Positions 24,230 to 32,363 of a DNA stretch of 34,344 nucleotides are shown here, one piece after another. The translations under genes and the position numbers were made by a program. Origin of the DNA: Chitinophaga pinensis (lineage in GTDB: Bacteria; Bacteroidota; Bacteroidia; CAMBQF01). Every line of letters begins with the position of its first letter. Position 1 is the stretch's first letter. The notes beneath the pieces are model-generated. The model did not search any database. It worked only from the letters and a program-made list of their open reading frames with translations, and was not told the origin of the DNA. Location: NCBI GenBank assembly GCA_945869825.1, contig CAMBQF010000016.1:1-34344 (forward strand), given 5' to 3'.

Positions 24230-24304
24230 TTTTCAAATCCCCTACTTTTTAAGGTGGGGTGCCTGCCTAAGGCAGGCGGGGTGGTTACACTCCCCAAACC
24301 CCGC
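24230..24304. repeat. multi-hairpin intergenic repeat with a 17-base palindrome
   Basis: CCCCTAC...GGTGGGG (24238-24259), GCCTGCC-TAA-GGCAGGC (24261-24277) and CGGGG...CCCCG (24277-24303) are nested or consecutive hairpins. The first shares wording with the element at 21512-21553. It looks like a small non-coding dispersed element and lies next to the truncated T9SS gene. Confidence 0.6.
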
Positions 24305-24349
24305 ATGGCAGCGTCTACAAGCCCTGTAGCTGTGCATACTTCAAGGGCT

Positions 24350-24673
24350 ATGCTGGGTATAGAGGTAGAAGATGGTATTGGCGATGCTAAAATGACAGCC
24401 AATAACTACATAAACCCTACAGGCGGCGGCAGCTATTTATACCCCAACCCCGCAAATGGCAACGTATGGTTAAATATAGAATCCGCTACTACCGATAAGT
24501 ATGTGGTTGAGTTGTACGATTTACAAGGCCGCAAGCTCTACAGCGCAACACAATACGGCAACGGAGGCAGGCTACAGTTTGACCTGCCTGCAAATGTAAG
24601 TGGCATTATGTTGGCAACCATAACCCAAAACAATACGCTGCTTAGCAAAGAAAAACTGGTTATAATAAAATAA
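24350..24673 (+). pseudogene. orphan T9SS type A C-terminal sorting domain (gene remnant)
   Basis: The last 80 residues are a type A T9SS C-terminal sorting domain: YLYPNPANGNVWLNIE, then VVELYDLQGRKLYS, and the ending KEKLVIIK. This signal normally ends a large secreted protein. Here only about 107 residues can be read from the ATG at 24350, with no signal peptide. Upstream lies the hairpin repeat and the divergent icd gene, leaving no room for the missing N-terminus. It is most simply the 3' remnant of a lost secreted-protein gene. The frame is open further to 24218 but only through TTG and repeat sequence. Confidence 0.7.
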
Positions 24674-24685
24674 TATAGTATATTT

Positions 24686-24718
24686 AAGGGTATTACCTTT
24701 GCGGGTAATACCCTTTTT
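24686..24718 (+). terminator. terminator whose loop holds a promoter box
   Basis: AAGGGTATTACC (24686-24697) and GGTAATACCCTT (24704-24715) form a perfect 12-bp stem followed by TTTTT, closing the remnant gene. The -7 box TACCTTTG (24694-24701) of the next gene overlaps the stem and loop. Confidence 0.92.
24694..24701 (+). promoter_or_regulatory. -7 box of the type B secreted protein gene
   Basis: TACCTTTG, identical to the boxes of rnpA, gdhA and ubiE, lies 21 bases before the ATG at 24723, inside the terminator hairpin. No TTG is found at 17-23 bases upstream. Confidence 0.5.
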
Positions 24719-24722
24719 ATTA

Positions 24723-25661
24723 ATGAAGAAATTCATATCCATATTTTTTATTCTATTGCCGTTTTTTCTTCCGGCTCAAAACCTTATACCCAACGGCGGG
24801 TTTGAACAATACGACACCTGCCCCGATAATACGGCCCAAATAGCAAGGGCATTGCCTTGGTTTAGCGCACAAGGCACGTGCGATTTTTTCAACACATGCA
24901 GCTCTTCTATTTATGTAACACCCCCTAATAATGCTTACGGTTTTCAATACCCTCATACAGGCAATGGCTTTACCGGCTTTAGCCCCATTTCATGTTACCA
25001 ATTCACTAATATTCCAATATTATTTGGCAGAGAGTGTTTGTCAATAAAATTAATAGAACCTTTAATACTAAACAAAGAATATTGCCTTGACTTTTACCTC
25101 GCAATGGGTGGATATAGTGGAATAATTACTAAAAATATTGGTATTTACTTTTCTGACACATTGATAATAACAACACAGCATTTAAATAACTATTCTCCAC
25201 AGATAGAATTTAACCAACAATTTTATGGTGATACCATTAATTGGTTAAAAATGAGTGCTGAGTACACTGCCCATGGTGGTGAAGAATATATATTAGTAGG
25301 TAATTTCAGAGATTCATTAACAGCCGAGTTGCAAGTGATTGATCAACTTAATACAAATGCCTATTACTTTTTTGATGATTTTTCATTAATAGAATGTGAT
25401 AGTGTTATACCGCCTGCACCATTTTTAATACCCAATACTTTTACCCCAAATAACGATGGCGTAAACGATATTTTTAAAATTGAAAGTCTTGTCTCAAACA
25501 GCAGTTTAACTATATACAACCGCTGGGGCAGTGCCGTTTACAAATCTATCAACTACCAAAACAATTGGGATGGAGGCAATTGCAGCGATGGGGTGTATTA
25601 CTACATACTTTATACTGCTGATAGCAAGCAGTATAAAGGTACTGTTACCATTCTTAGGTAG
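24723..25661 (+). CDS. secreted protein with type B (gliding-motility-type) T9SS C-terminal domain
   Basis: This protein of 312 residues has a signal peptide (MKKFISIFFILLPFFLPAQ) and an N-terminal beta-sandwich-like part (NLIPNGGFEQYDTCP and YYFFDDFSLIEC; the NGGFE...DDFSL frame resembles carbohydrate-binding or galactose-binding-like modules). It ends with the type B sorting domain (IPNTFTPNNDGVNDIFKI, LTIYNRWGSAVYKS, WDGGNCSDGVYYYILYT, GTVTILR). It should be exported by T9SS and released or attached outside. The ATG at 24723 starts the signal peptide directly; the upstream frame lies across the terminator. The many cysteines suggest disulfides. Its exact substrate is unknown. Confidence 0.88.
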   Translation: MKKFISIFFILLPFFLPAQNLIPNGGFEQYDTCPDNTAQIARALPWFSAQGTCDFFNTCSSSIYVTPPNNAYGFQYPHTGNGFTGFSPISCYQFTNIPILFGRECLSIKLIEPLILNKEYCLDFYLAMGGYSGIITKNIGIYFSDTLIITTQHLNNYSPQIEFNQQFYGDTINWLKMSAEYTAHGGEEYILVGNFRDSLTAELQVIDQLNTNAYYFFDDFSLIECDSVIPPAPFLIPNTFTPNNDGVNDIFKIESLVSNSSLTIYNRWGSAVYKSINYQNNWDGGNCSDGVYYYILYTADSKQYKGTVTILR

Positions 25662-25748
25662 TGGCATACATATCAACAAAAACTAAACCCTTTACCCCCC
25701 TATCTGTTTTGGGTACATAACCCCTGGCTGTTGCTTAGCGCAAATGCC

Positions 25749-25756
25749 TACCTTTG
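25749..25756 (+). promoter_or_regulatory. -7 box of ubiE-porT
   Basis: TACCTTTG ends 10 bases before the ubiE ATG at 25767, predicting a leader of only about 5 bases. TTG at 25731-25733 is 15 bases upstream, slightly short for a -33 element. Confidence 0.55.
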
Positions 25757-25766
25757 TACCCTATAT

Positions 25767-26498
25767 ATGGCAGATAACCACACAGTAAAACCGTACGACA
25801 ACCCTAACCTTACTAAAAAAGAGGAAGTAGCCCTTATGTTTGATACCATATCGGGCCGGTACGACTTTATGAACCGATTTTTATCCTTAGGCATTGATAA
25901 GCTTTGGCGCCGCAGGCTTATTAAAAAGCTGCGTGCCCAAAAACCCGAACGCGTGTTAGACATTGCCACCGGCACTGCCGACCTTGCCATTATGGCCAGC
26001 AAACACGCCAAACAGGTTATCGGGGCCGATATATCGGAAGGGATGATGGCCATGGGCCGCGAAAAAATTGCCAAAAAGGGCATCACCAACATTACCCTGC
26101 AATATGGCGATAGCGAAAACCTGCCCTTTGCCGATAATACCTTTGATGCCATTACCGTAGCCTTTGGCGTGCGCAACTATGAGAACCTGGAGAAGGGGCT
26201 TGCCGATATGCTCCGCGTTTTAAAGCCGGGCGGTATGGTTTATGTACTAGAATTTTCGCGCCCGCGCAGGTTTCCTGTTAAGCAGGCATACTTTTTTTAC
26301 TTTAACAACGTTTTACCCCGGTGGGGCAAGGTGCTGTCTAAAGATACATCGGCATACAGCTACTTACCCGAGTCGGTAAAGGCCTTTCCTGACGGCGAAG
26401 ACTTTACGGCTATACTTAAAAAATGTGGCTATACCGAAACAAAATTTGAGTTTTTGAGTAATGGCATTGCCGCATTGTATACCGCGGCAAAGAAATAA
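25767..26498 (+). CDS. ubiE: demethylmenaquinone/ubiquinone methyltransferase
   Basis: This protein of 243 residues is the SAM-dependent C-methyltransferase of quinone synthesis, here most likely MenG making menaquinone, the usual Bacteroidota quinone. It shows VALMFDTISGRYDFMNRFLSLGID (split VALMFDTISGRYDFMN, RFLSLGID), the SAM motif VLDIATGTADLA, the FGVRNYENLEKGL signature and VLKPGGMVYVLEFSRP. The ATG at 25767 (MADNHTV) is preferred because the promoter box lies within the 12 extra codons of the longest frame. porT follows after 8 bases, an order I know from other Bacteroidota. Confidence 0.95.
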   Translation: MADNHTVKPYDNPNLTKKEEVALMFDTISGRYDFMNRFLSLGIDKLWRRRLIKKLRAQKPERVLDIATGTADLAIMASKHAKQVIGADISEGMMAMGREKIAKKGITNITLQYGDSENLPFADNTFDAITVAFGVRNYENLEKGLADMLRVLKPGGMVYVLEFSRPRRFPVKQAYFFYFNNVLPRWGKVLSKDTSAYSYLPESVKAFPDGEDFTAILKKCGYTETKFEFLSNGIAALYTAAKK

Positions 26499-26506
26499 AT
26501 ACCTGA

Positions 26507-27223
26507 TTGAAACGGATAACAGCCATAATTATATGCATTTTACTTGCGCTAGGTACAGCAAATGCCCAGCGACGGGAGATTATAAAGAACCTGCCTAAAT
26601 ACGACAGGCAGATTGTGCATTTTGGCTTTATACTGGGGATGAACACCATGAATTTTGTGGTAAAGCAAAACCCCAACATCAAATCGTACGACTCTGTATA
26701 CGTTGTAGAAAGTAAGGGCGAGTCGGGCTTTACACTGGGCATTGTATCTAACCTCCACCTTGGCAACAACTTCGACCTCCGCTTTTTACCGGGCCTGTCG
26801 TTTGGTACCCGTAATATTGAGTATACCCTACGGACGAATTTTAATGGCATTGCTACCAGCACGCCTTTTATAAAAAAGGTAGAGTCTACCTGTTTAGAGT
26901 TTCCGCTGTTAATGAAGTTTAAATCTAACCGTTACGGTAACTTTAGGACGTATATCATCGGCGGTGGGCGCTACTCGTTAGACCTTGCATCGCAAGCCAA
27001 GGTAGCTGATGAGGGCAAGCAAACCATAAAGCTATACCGCAGCGATTATATGTGGGAACTGGGCTTTGGGTTTGATCTTTACCTGGAGTACTTTAAACTA
27101 TCGCCCGAAATAAAGGTGGCTTATGGCTTCCGCGACTTGCTTAAGCGCGAAGACCACCTGTTTAGCCAAAGCGTAGATGCCTTACGGTCTAAGTGTATCT
27201 ACTTCTCGTTAACGTTTGAATAG
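26507..27223 (+). CDS. porT: T9SS outer-membrane protein PorT
   Basis: This 238-residue protein has a signal peptide (KRITAIIICILLALGTANAQ) and an eight-stranded beta-barrel pattern, with alternating segments such as HFGFILGMNTMNF, GFTLGIVSNLHLG, FDLRFLPGLSFG and YFSLTFE, ending in a terminal aromatic strand. It resembles PorT/SprT, needed for secretion by the type IX system. It starts with TTG at 26507, since no ATG precedes the signal peptide in frame. It is translated from the ubiE transcript (8-base gap), the typical gene pair. It converges with the LamG protein gene, 3 bases away. Confidence 0.88.
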   Translation: MKRITAIIICILLALGTANAQRREIIKNLPKYDRQIVHFGFILGMNTMNFVVKQNPNIKSYDSVYVVESKGESGFTLGIVSNLHLGNNFDLRFLPGLSFGTRNIEYTLRTNFNGIATSTPFIKKVESTCLEFPLLMKFKSNRYGNFRTYIIGGGRYSLDLASQAKVADEGKQTIKLYRSDYMWELGFGFDLYLEYFKLSPEIKVAYGFRDLLKREDHLFSQSVDALRSKCIYFSLTFE

Positions 27224-27226
27224 GCT

Positions 27227-28921
27227 TTAGCGCACCAACACCACTTTGCCGTAGTATTCTTTGCCTGTGTTCAGTATCAGCCTATAGGCAAATACAGAAT
27301 TTGTAGCCATTTTTGATTTATAACTACCATTCCAAAATGTGGTAAAGGCTTTATCGGTATAAAACACCTCTTCGCCCCAGTTATCAAAAATATACAACTC
27401 GCCCTCCAGGCAGTTTTGGTCGGTAAATACCCTAAAGTAATCGTTTATGCCATCGCCATTGGGGGTAAAAGAGTTGGGCATGTATACCAGTTCCTTTTCT
27501 CCCGCAGCGGTAGTTATTACCTGGCGCAGGGTATCGGCACAGGCCGTGCCGGGGTTGCTAATAAGAAATACGTCATGCTGCCCGGCGCTCATAAAGCTTA
27601 TTTGCGGGCTATAGGTGGTAGATGTATCCCCATTATCCCACACCCATAAATAATCGCCTGTAAGGGACCCTAAATTAGCTGTAGTGGTAAGTCCTGAACA
27701 TTCATCAACAGCATAACTAAATGCCGGCTGAAACTGCGTTAGCGCATTGATGGTAACGGTGGCTGTATCGTCGCCACAGGCATTGGTACCTATAACGGTG
27801 TAAGTAACCGTATCAACAATAGAAGCTGTAACCACAGGCCCTGTAGTAGTATTTAACCCCGTAGCGGGAGACCATGTGTAGTTTGCCGCACCTGCCGCTG
27901 TTATGGTGGTAGCACTGCCCACGCAGCCATTGGGCGGTGCGGTAATGGTAAGGGTGGGCCCATCCTGGTTATATGTTACCACAAGGGTATCATAGCCGGT
28001 AAAGCAACCATCGCTAACAGTAAGTATATAAGTACCGGCTGTAGTAAAGGTTTTGGTAGCTCCGCTGGTATTATCATCCCAATTGTATGATATAATGCCC
28101 TGGGCGGTACCATCAATATTAACCGTACTGCCGCATTGTATAGTTAAGCTATCGGTTGGCAACTGGTAAATTAATGCCGGTGGATAAACAGGCCAATAGT
28201 AAAGTGCGCCAATCTCCTGGTCGCTAAGGGCACGGTCATAAAAACGTACCTCATCAACATATCCGCTTAAAAAATTCTCCCCAACACCCGCATTTCCACG
28301 CCCTATGCTACCACCCACAGAGTTACTGTAGGTAAGCCCGGTGCCCGTGCCTGAAAATGTACCCAATACCTCTTCGCAATCAATAAACAAACGCATACTG
28401 GCTGCTGAATATACAATAGCGGCCACATGGTGCCAACTTCCTAAAGGTACTGTAGGTATTGCGGCTTTAGTATTGCGGCTGGTTACCCCAACAGGTCCTC
28501 CGTCGCCCACATTAGATTGTAATGTGCCATTGGGTATGTTCAGTATTATACCGTAATAGTCTGTTCCCGGGGTTGTATAATCGTTACTGAATAAAAAATT
28601 GGCTATTCCCGGCTGGGCACTGATTAGGTTTACCCAACAGGAAATGGAGTACGGATAGCCTCGTTTCATCCCCGGGCCATTCACAAATGATATGTAATCG
28701 TTTATACCGTCAAACAAATAGGCGGAGTTTGCTGTGCCAAACCTATCATTAGCAAGCACAGGTCCATTTACTGTGGCCACATTGCCATTGCCGCTAACGT
28801 CGGTTGCGTTGCCTGTAAATGGGTAATACATTATAAGGCCGTTGGTTAGGTTTATCTGCGCTTGTATCATTACGGTAAAGCAAATAAACAATACAATCAG
28901 GCCCGGTTGTAGTTTCTTCAT
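27227..28921 (-). CDS. LamG-domain secreted protein with type B T9SS C-terminal domain
   Basis: This 564-residue protein has a signal peptide (MKKLQPGLIVLFICFTVMIQAQ) and a LamG/concanavalin-like domain (about 25-245: LIMYYPFTGNATDVSGNG, AYLFDGINDYISF, SCWVNL, YVDEVRFYDRALSDQEI). Two or three Ig/PKD-like beta repeats follow (about 250-470: TIQCGSTVNIDG, GPTLTITAPPNGC, TATVTINAL). The type B sorting domain comes last (MPNSFTPNGDGINDYFRV, LYIFDNWGEEVFY, GKVVLVR). It is probably an extracellular adhesin or sugar-binding protein exported by T9SS. A complete promoter lies upstream, directly beside the pepO terminator. Confidence 0.9.
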   Translation of the reverse strand: MKKLQPGLIVLFICFTVMIQAQINLTNGLIMYYPFTGNATDVSGNGNVATVNGPVLANDRFGTANSAYLFDGINDYISFVNGPGMKRGYPYSISCWVNLISAQPGIANFLFSNDYTTPGTDYYGIILNIPNGTLQSNVGDGGPVGVTSRNTKAAIPTVPLGSWHHVAAIVYSAASMRLFIDCEEVLGTFSGTGTGLTYSNSVGGSIGRGNAGVGENFLSGYVDEVRFYDRALSDQEIGALYYWPVYPPALIYQLPTDSLTIQCGSTVNIDGTAQGIISYNWDDNTSGATKTFTTAGTYILTVSDGCFTGYDTLVVTYNQDGPTLTITAPPNGCVGSATTITAAGAANYTWSPATGLNTTTGPVVTASIVDTVTYTVIGTNACGDDTATVTINALTQFQPAFSYAVDECSGLTTTANLGSLTGDYLWVWDNGDTSTTYSPQISFMSAGQHDVFLISNPGTACADTLRQVITTAAGEKELVYMPNSFTPNGDGINDYFRVFTDQNCLEGELYIFDNWGEEVFYTDKAFTTFWNGSYKSKMATNSVFAYRLILNTGKEYYGKVVLVR

Positions 28922-28939
28922 AAATCGAATAAGCTACTA

Positions 28940-28969
28940 CAAATATATAAATTACTGATTAATATACAA
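28940..28969 (-). promoter_or_regulatory. promoter of the LamG protein gene
   Basis: On the minus strand TTG (complement of 28967-28969) and TATATTTG (complement of 28940-28947) are 19 bases apart, an excellent match. The box ends 18 bases before the ATG at 28921. Confidence 0.75.
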
Positions 28970-28973
28970 ATAG

Positions 28974-29006
28974 AAAGCCCCCCGACACTTATCGTCGGGG
29001 GGCTTT
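28974..29006 (-). terminator. terminator after pepO
   Basis: AAAGCCCCCCGAC (28974-28986) and GTCGGGGGGCTTT (28994-29006) form a perfect 13-bp stem around ACTTATC. On the minus strand it ends in CTTTCTATTT, behind the peptidase gene. Confidence 0.9.
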
Positions 29007-29030
29007 CAGCAATACTATATCAACAGCGGC

Positions 29031-31073
29031 TTACCACATTTTGGCCCTTTGGTCGGGGGCGCGGTACAGCTTATCGCCGGGCTTTATGCCAAAGGCATCA
29101 TAAAACTCATTCATATTGGTAACCACACCGTTTACACGGAACTTGCCGGGCGAGTGTGGGTCGGTAAACAACTGCTCGCGCAGGGCTTGTGGGCGGGCAT
29201 GGCCTCTCCATATTTGCGCCAGCGACAGGAAGAAGCGTTGGTCAGGCGTAAACCCGTCTATCTTATCCTTGTTTTTGTTGTTCATCCTAAAGGCTTCAAA
29301 AGCAATAGTACAGCCACCAAGGTCGGCAATGTTCTCGCCCAATGTAAGCTCACCGTTAATGTGTACACTGTCTAACGGGAAGTATGCATTGTATTGGTCT
29401 ACAAACACTTTGGTAAGCGCTTTGTATTTAACGGCATCTTCCGGCGTCCACCAGTCGGTTAGGTTACCGTTGGCATCAAACTGACGGCCCTGGTCGTCAA
29501 AACCATGGGTAAGCTCGTGACCTATAACCATGCCTATACCACCGTAGTTAATGGCATCATCGGCAAACTCGTTAAAGAATGGGGGTTGCAAAATAGCCGC
29601 AGGGAATACAATCTCGTTAATGGTTGGGTTGTAGTATGCGTTAACTTCCTGAGGGCCCATTAGCCATTCGGTTTTGTCTACTGTTTTGCCCAGTTTGCTA
29701 AGGTTACGTTTTTGCTCGTTAGCAAAGCCTGCTTGTAGGTTAAACCACCAGTGGCCATCTGTCATAGCAAGGCTTTTGTAATCTAACCACTTATCAGGGT
29801 ACCCAATTTTGGTGATGATTTTAGACAGTTTCTCTTGAGCCTTTTTCTTAGTCTCAGGACTCATCCACGCAAGGGCATCAATACGCTTAGCAAGGGCAGC
29901 ACGCAGGTTTTTCACCAAATCGTCGGCGCGTTTTTTAGCGTTTTCCGAGAATTTAAGCTTAACATACTCCTGGCCAACAATATCGCGCAGAATATAGCCG
30001 GTATTGTCTACCACAAACTTCCAGCGTGGCTCCATCTTTTCGCGGCCATTCATAAACTTACCGTAAAAATCAAAACGGGCCTCAGCGTAGTTTTTGCTTA
30101 GGTATTTAGCATTGTCGTTTACAATGTGGAAGCGCAGGTAGGTTTTCCAATCAGCTGCCGGTATCGTTTTTAAGAACCCATCAAGCGCCGAGAAAAACTT
30201 AGGCTGGCCAACAACCACCTGTGGGTTATTATCGGGTATGCCCGATAGTTTAAAGAACAAAGCCCAGTCAAAGTTTTTGTTTTGCTTGTTCCAGTCGGCA
30301 GTAGCAATAGGGTTGTATACCGCGTAAGGGTCGCGTTGCTCTACAAGGGTCATTTGGGCGTTAGCCAGTTTCTCGTCTATACTGTAAACAGTTGCGGCGT
30401 TTTTAGCGGCATCGGCAGGAGTTTGGCCTTGCAGTTCAAATATTTTCTGAATGTACTCTTTGTATTTTTTGCGGGTTTCTTCAGACTTACCGTCTTTGCG
30501 GAAGTAGTAATCCCTATCTGGCAAACCAATACCGCCCTGGCCTAAGTATAGGGTGTAGGTGTCCGATTTTTTCAAATCCTGGTCTACATACATACCAAAA
30601 AAGCCCGAGTTGGTAAGCTTAGCCAACAGGCGTGCGTTAGCCTGTGGGTTGCCAAAGCTGTCAACAGCAGCCAACCAGCCTTTTAGGGGGTTTATACCCT
30701 CTTTTTCAATCAGGTTAGTATCCATTGCCGACCGGTAATAAGCACCCAACAGCTGAGTGTTGCTGCCCTTTTCGGCATCTTTATTTTTACCGGCATCTTC
30801 TAAAACGGTAAGCGTAGCCTTTTGGCTTTGCTCGTCCAGTTCGTAAAAAGCGCCCCATTTACTTTTGTCGCCCGGTATAGGGTTGGCTTTAATCCATTTA
30901 GAGTTTACAAACTCAAAAAAGTCATCGCCCGGTTTGTGGGTCGAGTCTAAAAGCGAAACATCAAACGGTTTTACCTTCTCGGTTTCGGCACCGGCCTTAG
31001 GCCCGCACGATGTAATTAATGCCCCTGTAGATAAAAAGCCGACAGCGGCTAACAGGTATACTGTTTTTTTCAT
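29031..31073 (-). CDS. pepO: M13-family zinc metallopeptidase (neprilysin/PepO type), lipoprotein
   Basis: This protein of 680 residues is a neprilysin-family endopeptidase. It has a lipoprotein signal (YLLAAVGFLSTGALITSC, Cys about residue 23), the N-terminal M13 domain (FFEFVNSKWIKANPIP), and the zinc site HELTH (519-523). The third ligand is E580 with D584 in ENIAD, and NAYYNP appears earlier as the substrate-binding motif. The ending DKLYRAPDQRAKMW is the M13 C-terminus. The gene is complete, and the likely role is periplasmic or surface peptide cleavage. The ATG at 31073 opens the signal peptide directly. It has its own promoter box and terminator, so it is monocistronic. Confidence 0.95.
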   Translation of the reverse strand: MKKTVYLLAAVGFLSTGALITSCGPKAGAETEKVKPFDVSLLDSTHKPGDDFFEFVNSKWIKANPIPGDKSKWGAFYELDEQSQKATLTVLEDAGKNKDAEKGSNTQLLGAYYRSAMDTNLIEKEGINPLKGWLAAVDSFGNPQANARLLAKLTNSGFFGMYVDQDLKKSDTYTLYLGQGGIGLPDRDYYFRKDGKSEETRKKYKEYIQKIFELQGQTPADAAKNAATVYSIDEKLANAQMTLVEQRDPYAVYNPIATADWNKQNKNFDWALFFKLSGIPDNNPQVVVGQPKFFSALDGFLKTIPAADWKTYLRFHIVNDNAKYLSKNYAEARFDFYGKFMNGREKMEPRWKFVVDNTGYILRDIVGQEYVKLKFSENAKKRADDLVKNLRAALAKRIDALAWMSPETKKKAQEKLSKIITKIGYPDKWLDYKSLAMTDGHWWFNLQAGFANEQKRNLSKLGKTVDKTEWLMGPQEVNAYYNPTINEIVFPAAILQPPFFNEFADDAINYGGIGMVIGHELTHGFDDQGRQFDANGNLTDWWTPEDAVKYKALTKVFVDQYNAYFPLDSVHINGELTLGENIADLGGCTIAFEAFRMNNKNKDKIDGFTPDQRFFLSLAQIWRGHARPQALREQLFTDPHSPGKFRVNGVVTNMNEFYDAFGIKPGDKLYRAPDQRAKMW

Positions 31074-31091
31074 GTGTAAAAATTTGTTGAA

Positions 31092-31099
31092 CAAAAGTA
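31092..31099 (-). promoter_or_regulatory. -7 box of pepO
   Basis: TACTTTTG on the minus strand is a perfect TAnnTTTG box 18 bases before the ATG at 31073. No clear -33 TTG is visible. Confidence 0.5.
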
Positions 31100-31167
31100 A
31101 CAAGGTTTCCTAAGTAATACTTGCGTTAGTATAATAAACCCGAAAATAATTACAAGCGAGTAATTCT

Positions 31168-32340
31168 TTACATCCCGCCCGTGTTTTTCACCACCACTAG
31201 GGCTACAAAAAAGCAAACTGCCATAATTAAGCCCGCAGCCAGGTACGGGAAGGTGTAATCAATATCGTACAACGTACCGGCTATTACCGGCCCTATACCC
31301 CTTGACAGCGACCCAAACGATTGGTTAGCCCCCATTATTTGTCCCAGCTTAGTAGGGTCGGCGTTTTTAGATATGAGTGAGTTTATGGCAGGCCCTATCA
31401 TTCCGTTAGTTACCGCTATCAACGCAAAGTATACAAACTGCAACCAAAAAGGTCCAAAGGGTATAAGCACTAAGCCCAGCCCCATACCAATACTGCCTAT
31501 AATAAGCATTTTAGCTTCGCCCAGGCGCTTGCTGAAAAAGCCTATTAAAAAGCCCTGCACAATAGCCATTAAAAAGCCAACGTAGGCAAACATATAAGAA
31601 CCTTCGGCAGCGGTTAGCGAATAGCGTGCTTTAAACAGCAACGTAACGGTACTCTGCATCATAGAGAAGGCGATGATGACAATAAAAAACAGCAAAAAGA
31701 ATTTATTCACCTTGGGGTTTGTGCCTGCCTCTATCAAACCCCGCAGTATATTCGTAAAATTAAACTTATTTTGGGTGTTCCTTTCTTTTATCGACTCGGG
31801 CAAATAAACCCATGCCAGCACAAAGTTTATAAGGCATAGCAAGGCTGTTAAATAGCCTATATATTCAAACGATAAATGCTCGTAAATATAGCCCCCAACA
31901 GGTGGGCCAAACACAAAACCCAAGCCAAATGCTGCGCCAATAAGCCCCATGGCCTTGGCCCTCCCCTCGGGCGGGGTAACGTCTGATATATAAGCATTGG
32001 CCACCGATATATTGGCCGAGCCTATACCGGCTATCATCCGGGCAATAAAAAGTAATAATAGCGATGAGGAAAACGAAAACAACAAGTGCCCAACCATGGC
32101 TATTACAATAGTAATAAGCAGTACAGGGCGGCGGCCTACCCTATCGCTAAGGGTGCCCAGTACAGGGGCAAACACAAAGTTCATAAAAGAGTACACCCCG
32201 AAAATAAGGCCATAAACCCACCCATCGGCATGCAGCACGTCTTTAGCATAAGGCCCCAATATGGGTATTATTATACCAAAGCCTAATAAATCAATAAATA
32301 TGGTAAAAAAGAGTACAAACAGAGGCGACGACCGTTTCAT
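31168..32340 (-). CDS. MFS transporter, TetA/DHA1-like
   Basis: This 390-residue transporter has twelve predicted helices. The major-facilitator loop motif is GTLSDRVGRRPVLL (about 62-75), and the antiporter motif C is GAAFGLGFVFGPPVGG (about 134-149), which marks the drug:H+ antiporter branch (DHA1, TetA-like). The substrate cannot be inferred. The gene lies 23 bases downstream of the 484-aa helical protein gene in the same direction and may share its transcript. pepO lies downstream after about 95 bases. Confidence 0.92.
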   Translation of the reverse strand: MKRSSPLFVLFFTIFIDLLGFGIIIPILGPYAKDVLHADGWVYGLIFGVYSFMNFVFAPVLGTLSDRVGRRPVLLITIVIAMVGHLLFSFSSSLLLLFIARMIAGIGSANISVANAYISDVTPPEGRAKAMGLIGAAFGLGFVFGPPVGGYIYEHLSFEYIGYLTALLCLINFVLAWVYLPESIKERNTQNKFNFTNILRGLIEAGTNPKVNKFFLLFFIVIIAFSMMQSTVTLLFKARYSLTAAEGSYMFAYVGFLMAIVQGFLIGFFSKRLGEAKMLIIGSIGMGLGLVLIPFGPFWLQFVYFALIAVTNGMIGPAINSLISKNADPTKLGQIMGANQSFGSLSRGIGPVIAGTLYDIDYTFPYLAAGLIMAVCFFVALVVVKNTGGM

Positions 32341-32363
32341 ATACTAACCAACGGTGGCGCGTT

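Noticed and set aside
24160-24402. An 80-codon antisense ORF over the repeat and T9SS remnant.
   Set aside because: Its sequence is the translation of hairpin repeats and has no family resemblance.
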